Below, one piece after another: positions 1-10,754 of a stretch of 64,000 nt of DNA. The stretch comes from Helicostylum pulchrum. Taxonomy: Eukaryota > Mucoromycota > Mucoromycetes > Mucorales > Mucoraceae. The notes beneath the pieces were generated by a model that ran no database searches, was not told the origin of the DNA, and saw only the letters and a program-made list of their open reading frames with translations. Position 1 is the stretch's first letter; the number at the start of each line of letters is the position of its first letter. A program made the translations under genes and the position numbers. Where the stretch lies: assembly GCA_025677825.1 (NCBI GenBank), contig JAIXMO010000064.1, positions 62,001-126,000 of the forward strand, given 5' to 3'.

Positions 1-194
1 AAATCTGGGAGGAAGGTTTTCACGATCATATTGGGGAAGAGGACCGAGTTTGCATTTTATGGTGTAATACGATTTTCGAGGGGTTTCTGCAGGTGCAGGT
101 GGTGGTGGTGGTTGTGGTGGTGGAGAGTCAGTGCGTCTCCCTCTTGTTATTATAGAAGGTCCGGCTTGTGATGTAGGCTTTCTTTTTCTTCTAC
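1..194 (-). CDS. C-terminal part of an unidentified protein, cut by the left edge
   Basis: An open frame runs leftward from a good splice acceptor (reverse-strand TTTACAG just before position 194) and leaves the window without a stop. It starts with a basic run, GRRKRKP, followed by a proline-rich stretch with PPPQPPPPP and then SYYTIKCKLGPLPQ. The exon enters in phase 1. A possible first exon is ATGGAAG at 278-272, but that would need a GC donor, so the start is unresolved. Basic plus proline-rich sequence suggests a nuclear or adaptor protein; this is inference only and no family is recognised. Confidence 0.5.
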
Positions 195-1902
195 CTGTAA
201 ATAGTCATGGTAAGATTTTTTTTTTTTTTTTGCAGTAAATACAGTACATTAAATATTGTGAATAAACCTGCCTTCCATTTTACACACTTGATGTTGTTTG
301 AAAAAAAAAGGAAAAATAATAGGAAAGTGAAGAAAAAAGGTGAGAAAATGTTTTCTTTTATGTTCTTTTATAAATAAACTAGTATTTATCACGATAGATG
401 AGGCCTTTTATTTTATGTTTACCTTTAAAAGTATTTTGGAGTTATTATAAAAGTAAACAGAATATGTAAAATTGTATAGCGAGACTGTAAAGAACTATAG
501 TTTCAGTAAGGTTTTCAGGACAAGTAAGCAAACAGATTTGTGCAACTTTGTGGTCATCCTGAACCTCAAAATGATCATATACAAATATTATGAGACAACT
601 CTTTGATTTATGACTATATTGCATAAACATGAGCTAAATATGAGCAAATATGGTTATAAATCAGGGACTTGACTAATATTATTCCGGTTTGATCATGTTC
701 AGCTTTAGGATGGTGTATTGAAGTGATACTAAATAGTATTATAAAAATATAAATATTTAGGTAAAAAGAAACTAATAAAATTAAAATTAGTTTAGTCTCT
801 CCTTGACAACAACAAAATACGACATGCTTCTTAACAATGAAGAGATAAAGTCTTGCACATGCAATGATTTCGCCTGAAATAAGATGTCTGTAAGCATATG
901 TACTTGATGAAAGAGCAAAGAGGAGCTTCATCGTCTACAAATGTAAAGCATACTATCAGGATAAACTCAAGTTTTACTAAAATGACATTTACAATACTTC
1001 ATGGTTTGTGTCCAAATTATGCCGTCTGAAAACCAAATTGTAACAACCTTATCGCAAGAACCTGTACCAGTTGACGGCTGGAGATTTCCTTGCATTATTT
1101 AATATTTACAAACGCAATCTACGTCAATCAAATACAGAACAAGTAGTACAGTTAAGAACCTTATACACTAAAGCTATTAGCTTGATCCAGTCACCTGTTC
1201 TTCATTCTATCACCAACTTCCAAACTCAATGTGGATAAAACGCGTCCATATTACAGCACGCAATAAAATTTTATTGTAGGGTTTCTCAAAATATTTTATC
1301 GTAACTATTTAGCATAATTTATCAACGATATTCCAGTGAAATACCATTTACTGCTCTTATTTATTTTGGTTTTTTCTTGGTGTAATCGTCGAAGTACTTG
1401 AAAGTTATTTTTTTAAAATAAAGTGATCTTTGCTCCATGCTTTGTCAATTAATAATTAAACAGTGTCATAGGCACGCCCTTATATGCTTATTCTAATAGC
1501 GATTTTCTCTGGGGGGATATAAGTAAATCGAGGAATATGCAGTCTCTATTTACAGTATATAATTGGTTTGGGCTTGGCTTAATATTCTGTACAGAATAGA
1601 TATCACCAGCTTTAACTCACATTTTCATCACAAATATATCTCAATTTTCTTAAAATTAGTTTCCATGCTTCATTATTTTGAGGTTTTGATAATGGATGAT
1701 ATTTTCAAGATATAGTTTTAATAAAGGCCAAAAAACACAACTGATAGAATAATATAAAAAACTTTTATTATGATGTTGTTCCAAATCCCATTATCCAAGA
1801 TTTCGTATTAATTACTTTGCCTGGATTGCCTGAGAATAATAATGGAAGTGAAAGCCCGATTATCATAGACAGATCGGTACTCAATCACAATGTAACCTAA
1901 GG
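195..1902. other. Gene-poor stretch with one coding-like fragment
   Basis: No complete gene is visible over about 1.7 kb. At 1044-1238 (+) a stretch of about 64 codons stays open between two stops and reads with normal residue composition (LTAGDFLALFNIYKR...), but it has no start codon or clear partner exon. A similar open stretch of about 48 codons lies at 1757-1902 (+). These may be remnants of a decayed gene or transposon. Confidence 0.4.
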
Positions 1903-2149
1903 CTACGCATTATGAAAGGATTCCCCACTCATTAATATAGTCAAGAAGGTAATGGCATGCTAAAATATTGATTTCAAGAAATGTTAGTAAAATAAATAAA
2001 CATATTTACTCTTGTTTTTGATGTACTTCCGAAGATCTGTCAAACGTTTCAAAGCGAAATGACTTCTCTTCAACAAAGATAGTTGCTTCCTCGCCTTGTT
2101 CATAAACCAATTTACTAGCACCATCTTCGTAAAAAAATTTTATACTCAT
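1903..2149 (-). CDS. Possible small two-exon gene, unknown function
   Basis: Exons 2149-2027 and 1959-1903 join in phase 0 to give 59 codons plus stop. The start is ATG followed by SIKFFYEDGASKL, then an acidic/aromatic stretch. The intron has donor GTACAT, a TTTACTAACA branch-site-like element and acceptor TTTTAG, so it looks genuine, and the codons lack low-complexity bias. No family is recognised. It could also be the remains of a larger gene, because the open stretch at 1757-1902 on the other strand abuts it. Confidence 0.33.
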
Positions 2150-2394
2150 TTCAAAAAAAAAATAGTTAACTAATGATAAAGAAAAGTGACCAAATGAATC
2201 TAAAAAAATAGACCAACGTTTTCAAAAATTTGTCCAATTGACAGTGGAAATACAATACTCACAACAGCTTCGCTTAAAAGCGCCCCCTCCTTTTTCACAG
2301 CAGAATACGCCCCTTTTTACTGTAGTACAGAGTAAATCAAAAAAACATCTGCTGACACAACCTCCACAAAATCAGTAGGTTGGCAAATGGCAGC

Positions 2395-2424
<30 letters not shown>
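2395..2424. repeat. (AGT)10 microsatellite
   Basis: Ten uninterrupted AGT units in the 3' flank of the PPS1-like gene, outside any coding exon I can support. Confidence 0.9.
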
Positions 2425-2425
<1 letters not shown>

Positions 2426-2485
2426 CGTATTTAATTGCCACCCACAAAAATACGGTACCTGACAATTATGCGCACTTTTTTTTTT

Positions 2486-3893
2486 TTATTCACAAAATGT
2501 TGTAGTATCTCCGTAAGATAAATTCAAGTTATAAATTTCCTGACACAAGACAGGCCAAGTAATGGACACCTTTCCATTTTGCTTTTGTTCTATCTGCAAC
2601 ATCTCGTACATAAACTTCAAATTGGGTTGGATGATGACATTTAATCGATGCGCGCGTACAAACAAATAAGCACGCACAAGTGTGTACTTTAAATATTTCA
2701 TTACGTAGCATATAGTGATGGCTGCACTTCGACTTACGCCTACTCTACAGTGAATTAAACAAATCGATCCTTGTAACCTAGCACTTTCTGTTTTTTTTTA
2801 AAAAAAAATAAGTTTACATATTTTCCCGCAAAAAAAAGTAAAAATAAATTTGCCAGTTACCAACAAAATCAAGCACTTGGTCTAACCGCGTTTTTATCGA
2901 ATCAATACCATCATCATACAAATTATCCAAATACAGCAACTCAAAATCGCCTTGATTTAACCCAGCATGTTCACCTACACTTACAACATGCGATACCTTT
3001 AAAGCCTTCAACATTTCAGGATTCGTAGCATGATTCAAGTTTCCTAAATACAAGAAGTCTAAAATCCTTGAAGGAAACGATCCTTCAAACCTATCTGAAT
3101 AAAACCACGGGAATGACCGTAACTCATCTACAGAGGGAGCTAAATCCAACTGCTTATAGATACTTCCTTGTTTACTAGTAGTAGCCATAACTTGCTGTTC
3201 CATTTCATCCCAGCACTCGTCCGAAGACTCGTCTTGAACCACTTGCTTCATTCTCTTTGGCTCTGGTTCCAGTACATCTCCCTGCGTACGTAACCCAATT
3301 TCAATCTTCCTCAGTGCTGATAAATCCAACGCGTATACAAAAAACGATCTTTGCTGCTGTAAGTACAAGTAGGCCTCTGGTAAAGAGACCTTTTGAAAGA
3401 ACATGACCCAACAGAGACCCAGGAGACTGGTTTCGGTGTACCCATCTGAGCAATGGATCAGTACCCTTCTACCTAACTCCACTTGATCCTGCATAAATTT
3501 CAGTAACCCCAGTAACCTCTGAAAGAAGCTATCAAACTCTTCGGATTGCTGAGGTACAGCAGTTGCATAGACATCGATATGGATTAACTCTACCTGTGTA
3601 TCGTTTAAACGCTCTCTTGCCAATGTCAGTGTTGAGGGTAAGGGCATATCAGCTAAATCATGTGCCTCGATACAAATAGCAAACTGGTTTGGGTTCTCTA
3701 CTAAATCCTGTTGTAAAAAAGAAACGGGGACATCGTCTGTATTACCCATCCAAACACCGTGTGTGATTTCAGTTGATTTACTCATTGATTTCATCTCTTG
3801 GTTTTCTAGTTGCCAAAAGTCTTGATGTGTTACTGTTATTCCATTTGAGTCAAGCCAAACCAAGTCTGGGTGCATGTGCTCAAAGACCGAGAA

Positions 3894-3931
<38 letters not shown>

Positions 3932-4550
3932 AAGAAAAGAAAAGATTAATCGTTTATGGTGGCTTTAAAGAGAAGAGGGGAGACAGCTTACCGTCTTCAA
4001 TAACAATGGTCTTGTACTTAATTCGATTAGCATGTAATACAGCTCTTTTCCCAGCAATACGAGTCACACCTTCCAACTGCTTTAGTCTACTATCAAACGA
4101 TTTCCGTTGAGCCTCTACCAAAACTTTCGCCACTTTATGTGCGCCTTTTCCGTAGCAAACGATATCGGAGACCATGGCAAACCTAGCCACTTGATACTGA
4201 AAATTTCTTAGGTTAATTGAGACATCGGCAGGATTTAAAAAGAGGCCTTGCTGATCTAGGACATGGTGCGGTAAAACCGAGTCAATTAATCTAGCACACT
4301 GTTCATCATCACAATGCACGAGCAACAGGCCTCTGTAATTAGGTACAAGGCTGTGTCTCACTCGAAAAAATAAATTTTGTTGGTTGGAGACGCCGTCTAC
4401 ACCATGTAACCAAGGGAAGAATATATCGTCAGGTAATGGGAATTCTTTATAGAGGCGTTGTAAGCTTGCATAGTTGGAAGGTGTGATGGTATATATGTCG
4501 CTTTCAGTGCCTTGGAATAAAGAAGCGGGTGGGTCGAATAATACTGACAT
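2486..4550 (-). CDS. PPS1: PPS1-type dual-specificity protein phosphatase
   Basis: Dephosphorylates Ser/Thr/Tyr residues; in yeast PPS1 is linked to S-phase control. Exons 4550-3992, 3895-2861 and 2787-2486 splice in phase 1 throughout to give 631 residues (yeast PPS1 is longer, about 800). The third exon is easily missed: it carries the catalytic HCRVGVSRSA loop (Cys near residue 545) and the LNVIIQPNLKFMYE signature. The upstream part of the DSP fold (PSRILDFLYLGNL) is near residue 461. An earlier HCSDGYTETS motif lacks the Arg of HCX5R, so it resembles an inactive second phosphatase-like domain, as in the family. Intron 1 contains a T run of about 30 bases on the + strand. Confidence 0.9.
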
Positions 4551-5497
4551 TTGAACTTTTTTTTTTCTCGTTAAAAAAAAAAAAGTAGTAATAAAAAAGC
4601 GGGGGCAGAACTGCTTTTCCCAATTCTTGTTCTCCCTTCTTATTTGACTATTTAGGTAAACACTTTTTTAACTTTTTTTAAATAAGCGCTCATAAAATAC
4701 ATGATTGTTAATTTTCTTTTATTAAATAACTATTTTTCTTCATACTCTCGACAATAGCTTTATGAGTATCCTTTATCTTATTTTTTATTCCACCCGTCAT
4801 AATTCCTAAACCTATTTACTTGGCTTCTGGTTCTGAATATATGCCTAAAAAAAACAAGGGGCTTTCGATTGTATGTTTGACAAAGTACAAATCGTTGACG
4901 CAAAGGAGCTGTTGTTATTTATGCTATTTAAGTGGGCAGACAGTTCGACAAAGTTGTTTGGTACGGTACTCGCAGTAGATATTATCTTTTTGTACGATGG
5001 GAGAAGAATGAGGAGAGCCCAGAGTGAATCCAAGTCACTAGATTTTATTGCTGCCGTTGAAGATATTAAACACAAAACTTGTGAAAAAAAGTGCTGATTG
5101 TTACTATCTTATAATATACTACATACTTTTACGTTAGTTAATCATTTTTATTGTACAGATTTTGTGTACTTGTTGGTTCACACAAGTCACCTTTTTAATT
5201 ATGCGAATAAAACGAAATTGAACGTGTAAATAAATCATGCAAAGATCTTATCTCAAGTGAACCTAAAAAAACTCACTTATCATGAAATCCTTTTCCTCTT
5301 TACTCTTCCAAGTTGCTTTATACAAACGACCTTTAGGATAAAAAACCCGTCACTTCCACTCGTATAAAAAGGGACTGCGTTTTTCCTAGTAAGGAAGGTA
5401 AAAAAGTTCATACAGCCCCCTTGTCACTTTTTCAGAATATATTTTTTTTTTCTCTCTATTTTTTTTTTCTCTTTGCAGATTAAACCGATTAAGAAAA
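4551..5497. other. Divergent intergenic region with TATA box
   Basis: This lies between the starts of the PPS1-like gene (-) and the mS26-like gene (+). Open frames of about 75 codons overlap on both strands at 4845-5097, and neither has convincing support. The last 100 bp before 5498 are pyrimidine-rich, as is usual upstream of start codons here. Confidence 0.5.
5363..5370 (+). promoter_or_regulatory. TATA box of the mS26-like gene
   Basis: TATAAAAA lies about 135 bp before the ATG at 5498, followed by a C/T-rich leader. Prediction from sequence and position only. Confidence 0.45.
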
Positions 5498-6223
5498 ATG
5501 TCCAACATTAGCATTATTTGCCGTCGTATGGTACCTAGCGGTAGCAACTTTACACGGTTAATGTCGACACAATACGTACAGGGACAAAAAGGATACGCCC
5601 CTGGTTTCGAAGCCCCTGACGGAACTCGCGAAACAGTAAAAGAAAACCGTAAACGTCGTCAACTTGGATCACTTACGTCTCATTTATCTAGCAGCAACAG
5701 TAAACCTGTGGAAAGTACGACATCTGCCAAAAAGACGTTTCGTCAAGAGCTCAAGGTCACACGTCACAAGTACGCACGTGAATTATTACAAAAGCAAGCT
5801 CAAAAGGATTTAAAGTCTAGCGAGAAATTATTAGTTTCTCAACAAGTTGCACAAGAAACAAAAGAAAAGTTTGAAGTGATGAGACAAGAGCAAAAGGAAC
5901 ATGAGCGACAAGTAGTTGATATTTTATCGTTGGATCAAAGTCAAGAAGAAAAGACCAGTGATAGAGATGAATTACGTCTTCAAAACCGTATCTTACATGA
6001 AGAACAAGAACGCAACACACGACGTAAACAGCTGTTGAAATTGTACGCTACCACAAACGATTTTGTGACACTTGATAATTTAGATGCTAAAGTAGATGGT
6101 GTTATTAGTACTGAAGGTAGATCTTTCCATGAGTCTTTAACAGAGTTAATGAACAATACAAATTCCATTCAAACTGAAATTGAACAAAGAAAGTTACAAT
6201 TAAAGCAAGTGATGGGTCTCTAG
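5498..6223 (+). CDS. Probable mitochondrial small-subunit ribosomal protein mS26/Pet123-like
   Basis: A single exon encodes 241 residues. The first 25 or so are rich in Arg/Ser/Thr with few acids (ICRRMVPSGSNFTRL), fitting a mitochondrial presequence. The body is a long charged helical coiled region (about residues 70-185) rich in Lys, Gln and Glu. It is followed by TTNDFVTLDNLDAKVDGVI, a pattern resembling the C-terminal part of mS26 proteins, where a short phrase about 'setting' amino acids follows the helix. In that family the protein is part of the mitochondrial 37S subunit. The assignment rests on overall architecture rather than a catalytic motif, so another coiled mitochondrial protein remains possible. 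Confidence 0.5.
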   Translation: MSNISIICRRMVPSGSNFTRLMSTQYVQGQKGYAPGFEAPDGTRETVKENRKRRQLGSLTSHLSSSNSKPVESTTSAKKTFRQELKVTRHKYARELLQKQAQKDLKSSEKLLVSQQVAQETKEKFEVMRQEQKEHERQVVDILSLDQSQEEKTSDRDELRLQNRILHEEQERNTRRKQLLKLYATTNDFVTLDNLDAKVDGVISTEGRSFHESLTELMNNTNSIQTEIEQRKLQLKQVMGL

Positions 6224-6750
6224 ATTTTCTAAATAAACTTTTTTATATATTCTCTTCTTTTATTTTTGTGTGTGAATAGTTTGCGTAACTCAGGTGTCAA
6301 CTGACACTTATTAATTCACGTTTTAAACTGACTTTTTTAGACTGTCAAACCCAAAATAATAAAAGATGACGATTTATGCAAAGGGGGGAATAAGAAACAA
6401 CTGAATGAATGACAGTTATTAGCTTCCCAAATGTGGTCATAGCGTATTAAAATGGTCATCCCCCCTTGTGGCTTTTTCTCTTTAATATATAATAGAATAA
6501 TCACCTTTTTTTTTTATACAATCCTTTTTCCTTTTGTACGCATATATAAACCTCTTCTACTTTACCCAATTGAAACTCATTTCCCCGCTTGTCACTTTTT
6601 TTTTAAAAAAAAATAAAAACGTTGCACATCTCTTTTCTCTCATCTCTCTTCTCTCTCCTTTTTTTTCTCTTTCGTCATCATCATCATTACTCATCATCTT
6701 TCACATTTCGTACCTTCTTTTTATATTTCCTTTCATCTTTAAGCTATACA

Positions 6751-7708
6751 ATGACAACACAAACAACCGAAAAGCAGGTAAGAAAAAAAAAAAAAAGGGG
6801 TCGTTTTAACAACTTTTTAACATTTTTTTTTTTTTTTTTGATAGAAGCTGCGCACTTTCAGCCCTGTCATACTATTCCATGATCATCAATATGTAAAAGC
6901 TGGTTCAGGTGACCTTCAGCATGTTCATATTCCCTACGGTGACCCATCTTACGGACGTCACCTTGATTTACATAAAAAAAGAATACATGAAATGTTGCAA
7001 ACAAATGGTAAATATTGGTTAGATATCATTACTTGGACAAGAGGTACATATAAAAAGCATTATGTCATTTAAAGTTAAAAACTAAAAAAAAACGTCTGTG
7101 CACAAAAAAAAAAAAAAAATTACAATTACAATTACAATGTAATAGATCACCCTGAACCGTTAGATCATTCACCTGTTCCTTCCCTTGTATCTTCACCCAG
7201 TCCACCTCACTATCATCAATTACATGAAGAAGCAAGATTTGCTAAACATATGGACACCAAAAAAGTAGTAAGCAGTAATAAACGCCGACGTGGGAATCTG
7301 CCAAAAGCCGTGACAGCCATACTTCGTGATTGGCTCTCACGACATAAAAAACACCCGTATCCAACCGAAGAAGAAAAGGCATCATTAGCAACCGAAACCA
7401 ACTTGAACCTAAATCAAATCAGTAACTGGTTTATTAATGCAAGAAGAAGGATTTTACAACCCATGTTGGAGCAAGAAGAAGAAGAAAAGAACGAATTGGA
7501 TATCATTATGCCGTATGATAACAGGCACCACTTGGGTAAATACACACTCACACACACACATATTTTAATCTTACCATTAATATTAATACTTATTTTCTCA
7601 GATGATGTTTATCATGATCGACGGCTTAGAAAGAGATCAGCTACTGATGTATTAGCTCCAACAAAATACCCTCCTCAAAAAAGAATGACACATAACAGAA
7701 GAAGATAG
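6751..7708 (+). CDS. TALE-class homeodomain transcription factor
   Basis: Exons 6751-6777, 6845-7007, 7146-7535 and 7602-7708 give 228 residues. The homeodomain (about residues 106-168) has the three-residue TALE insertion around HPYPTEEEK and the recognition helix WFINARRR, so it should bind DNA as a PBC/MEIS/CUP-type regulator. The region before it is proline- and serine-rich; the tail is basic (KRMTHNRRR). Exon 2 could instead end at 7043 (donor GTACAT) in the same phase, adding 12 residues ([11 protein letters not shown]...). A CT-rich leader and TATATAA near 6541 precede the gene. The target genes cannot be told from sequence. Confidence 0.85.
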
Positions 7709-8152
7709 CTCTTTTTTTTCTTTTGTATTTGCAAGTTTTGTATTATTATCCCCCCCCCCCATCTACCTTCCTTTTTCTTCTCTTTATTTACTACTACTAT
7801 TTTCTATCCTTGCCTGGTGCACTTTTATACACTATATACATATATATATATATCTGACAAATCAAACAACAACAACAACAACAAAAAACAAAAAAAAACA
7901 AAAAATTGACACACCCTACCCAAAGCAAGTGATTTTACCCCAATTCAACTTTTACTAAAAATATACTTTTTTTTGCTTTCCCTTTGTAAGACCTTGTGTA
8001 GGATTACCTAAAGCAGCCATATGACTTTTTCTCTCTGCTTATCACATAAGTTGAAATAAATAAAATTGTGTCAAAACTACACACAAAATTTAACACGTGC
8101 AATTACATTATATCATATGTCATAGTATGCCATTTTTTTTATTATTGTTATT

Positions 8153-9879
8153 TTAAAATGAATCTTCAACTACATGATGTTTACCTTGTCTTACTTGAGC
8201 ATAATGATTAGAAGGTCTTTGAGGATACATTGATCCTGGCGGTGGTTGTTGATGCTGCTGATGTTGCTGCTGTTGTTGTTGTTGAGGATACATTGGTCTT
8301 TGCTGTTGGTGACCCGGTGAACCAGGTTGTTGAGGATATTGTCTAATTTGAGGGTTGGGACCTTGAGGAGGAAACAATGGTTGTCTTTGTTGCTGCTGCT
8401 GCTGTTGTTGGGGGTTATACATTGGTCTTTGGGGGTTATTGGGATAATTTGGGTGTCCTTGTCCTTGTTGTTGTTGTTGTTGAACAAATTGTGGTGGTCT
8501 TTGTTGTTGATGGATAGGTCCTTGTTGAGAAGGTCTCATGAGAGGTGGTGACATATGAGGTAAGGACTGCTGAGAAGAAGAAGGGGGAAGAGGAGGAGGC
8601 TGGTGATGATGAACAGGAGGAGAACGGGGCTGCTGCTGCTGGTGGTGAGAAGGAGGATGAGGTGATGATGATGCTTGTTGAGGGTAAAGAGATCTTTGTT
8701 GTTGAATGGGTGGTGTTGATATATGGGTTTGTTGCAACTGTTGAACAATAGGCTCATACCTTTCTTCTCCATTGGTATTCAATTTGCTAGGTGTAACATC
8801 AAATTTACCTAAAGGTTGACCTAAAGGTGCATTGGCACTAAACAACATATCTTGCTCTTGCAATTCTGAAATCTCTCCCTTCTTTCCCTTCTTTTTCTTC
8901 TTTTTCTTTTCTTCGCCGTCTTCGTTATCTGTATCAGACTCTTCTTGTAAAGAAGCTTTAAGTTCTTCAATGCGAGTTCTTCTTCTTTGTTGCTTTTGCT
9001 CATCAGTTAAAACGATGCCATTCTCATCAACATCACTCAACTCGCCTTCTTCCGCTTCCTTTAACTTTCTTTCCTTCTTTTCTCTCTTCTTTTCCTTTTT
9101 ACGCTCCTTCTTTCGTTTTTTTTCTTCTGCATCTTCTTCTGATTCTTCATCGTCAGATACTGGCTTCTTCTTCTTCTTTTTTTCCTTCTTTTTTTCTGTA
9201 GTCTGTAAACTATCGCAATCAGGATGAGATAAAGGACTTAAACTTGACATGCTAAGTGCATCAAGAATATAAGAAGCTTTTACAACAAGTCTAGCTTCTT
9301 CATATGTAAACTATAATGCTTTAAATATTAGGAACGAGTATTTATACAAGTACAATTATTTTTACCCAGCGGCGTTCTCTTTTCTTTTGCTCTGGAAACT
9401 TTTTAGTAACTTCAATAATTTCCATTTCATAAATCCAGTGATGAGCTTTTGCAACTCCCTTGTTCTTTTCTGCAAACACACCAATATGTCTGGTAATAAC
9501 TCCTTTTATACCTGCTTCTTCCCAGGTTTCTCTCATAGCTGCTTGTTGTTGAGTTTCGTCTTTTTCCCAACCACCCTTAGGCTAATTGAAATGTTAGTCT
9601 ATACGTACACAAACATACTTTTTTTTTAACTGTATAATATTCCCCTTCACTTACAATAACCCAGTTACCAGGATTACTTGAAGCAGTAACCAACAAAAAT
9701 CGTTTGTTTACAGGATCAATAGGTAAACATCCTGCTACTTGACGAACATTATTTTCATCCACAACGTCTTGTGCATGTCCATGTCTTGGTTCCATACTGT
9801 ACACCATATCGGGTGGTAACCGTTTACTTAAATCAGCTGCAGCAGCCTTTTCCTTCTTCTTCTTTTTAAAAAATACCAT
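8153..9879 (-). CDS. Nudix hydrolase (diphosphoinositol polyphosphate phosphohydrolase-like) with long low-complexity tail
   Basis: Exons 9879-9655, 9581-9366 and 9310-8153, all phase 0, give 532 residues. The Nudix box [21 protein letters not shown] (about residues 79-100) holds the expected G-x5-E-x7-RE-x2-EE-x-G pattern. The flanking [10 protein letters not shown] and NWVIPKGGWE match Aps1/DIPP enzymes, which cleave diphosphoinositol polyphosphates and diadenosine polyphosphates. The catalytic domain ends at about residue 165. In the same exon the frame continues for about 370 residues: a Lys/Glu-rich charged block, then a Gln/Pro/His/Ser-rich stretch. Usual family members are 150-200 residues, so the tail is exceptional. 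The domain junction ([20 protein letters not shown]) is continuous, with no stop or splice signal between. Confidence 0.85.
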
Positions 9880-10612
9880 AATGTTTCTATTAAGAGTGAA
9901 AAGAACAAGAAAAGAAAAAAAAAAAAAAGTTTTTTAAAAAGAGACGAAACCGGAGTTTATAATTATATTTGTAGGTAGAAGAAGGAGAAAAGTAAACTGT
10001 TACCGTGGCAGGGCGTTCCTGTAAAAAAAAAAGGGAGGAAAGAAAAAAAGTAAACCGCCAAGAAGAATGAAACCCACTTGGCTTAACCCAAGTATTCTTT
10101 TTTCTTTCTTTTTCTGCAACTGTATAAGGGTTTCCGTCGAAAAATAAAAAAACTACAAACGTAAAACAAACACGAACTAATAATAACTTTTTTTTGCTCG
10201 AGGTAAAAATAGTGTCCGAAATAAAACCAGTATGCTTTACGCAATTCATTTATATCTGTAATCTTTTATTCTTTCTGCACTAAACAGGGTATTTCCTTTT
10301 TATACTAGCACTTAAATAAGGCGTTTTTTTTATTCTTTTTTTTTTTTATTATTTTTTTTTACGTGCGCAACCTACCATCATCATGCAAGTCCATACATAT
10401 TCTGCGTTTTAAAAAAAAAGTTCAGTTAAATATAGCTCAGATGCCGCCTTTTAAAAATGGTTTTCTGTACTTTTTTATTTCTTGGCAAAAAAGTGACATT
10501 TTTAAGAAACATGAAGGCATTCACCAAAGCAAAAAAAGAAAAGAAAAAGGACCTTGTTTCGCCCTGTTAGACATCCGCAAAAAGAGGGGTTTTCTGCAGA
10601 TATTCTGCTAGC
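9880..10612. other. Intergenic region upstream of the Nudix gene
   Basis: AT-rich with many homopolymer runs. The 119-codon open frame at 9890-10249 (-) is dominated by Phe and Lys runs and is not supported as a gene. Confidence 0.5.
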
Positions 10613-10631
10613 GTCATTCTACACTTCTACA

Positions 10632-10650
10632 AAAAAAGTCGCCGGATTTT
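10632..10650 (+). repeat. Left candidate terminal inverted repeat
   Basis: AAAAAAGTCGCCGGATTTT reading inward. It matches the reverse complement of 12796-12814 except for one transition. Confidence 0.6.
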
Positions 10651-10754
10651 CTAGTTGTCCGAAAAAAAAAGCATAATAAAAAATCTTTACCCGTGTAATT
10701 ATCTAAATCTCAAAAAGAAAAACCGTGTTTAATACGGCGATATAGCGTGATATA

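Noticed and set aside
614..931. 105-codon reverse-strand open frame
   Set aside because: Composition is dominated by Ile/Leu/Phe/Tyr from AT-rich DNA, with no family, splice signals or leader.
4845..5097. Overlapping frames of about 75 codons on both strands
   Set aside because: Each strand looks equally open, which is typical of chance frames; no start context or motif favours either.
9890..10249. 119-codon frame upstream of the Nudix gene
   Set aside because: Phe and Lys runs from homopolymers; it lies in the promoter and leader of the Nudix gene.
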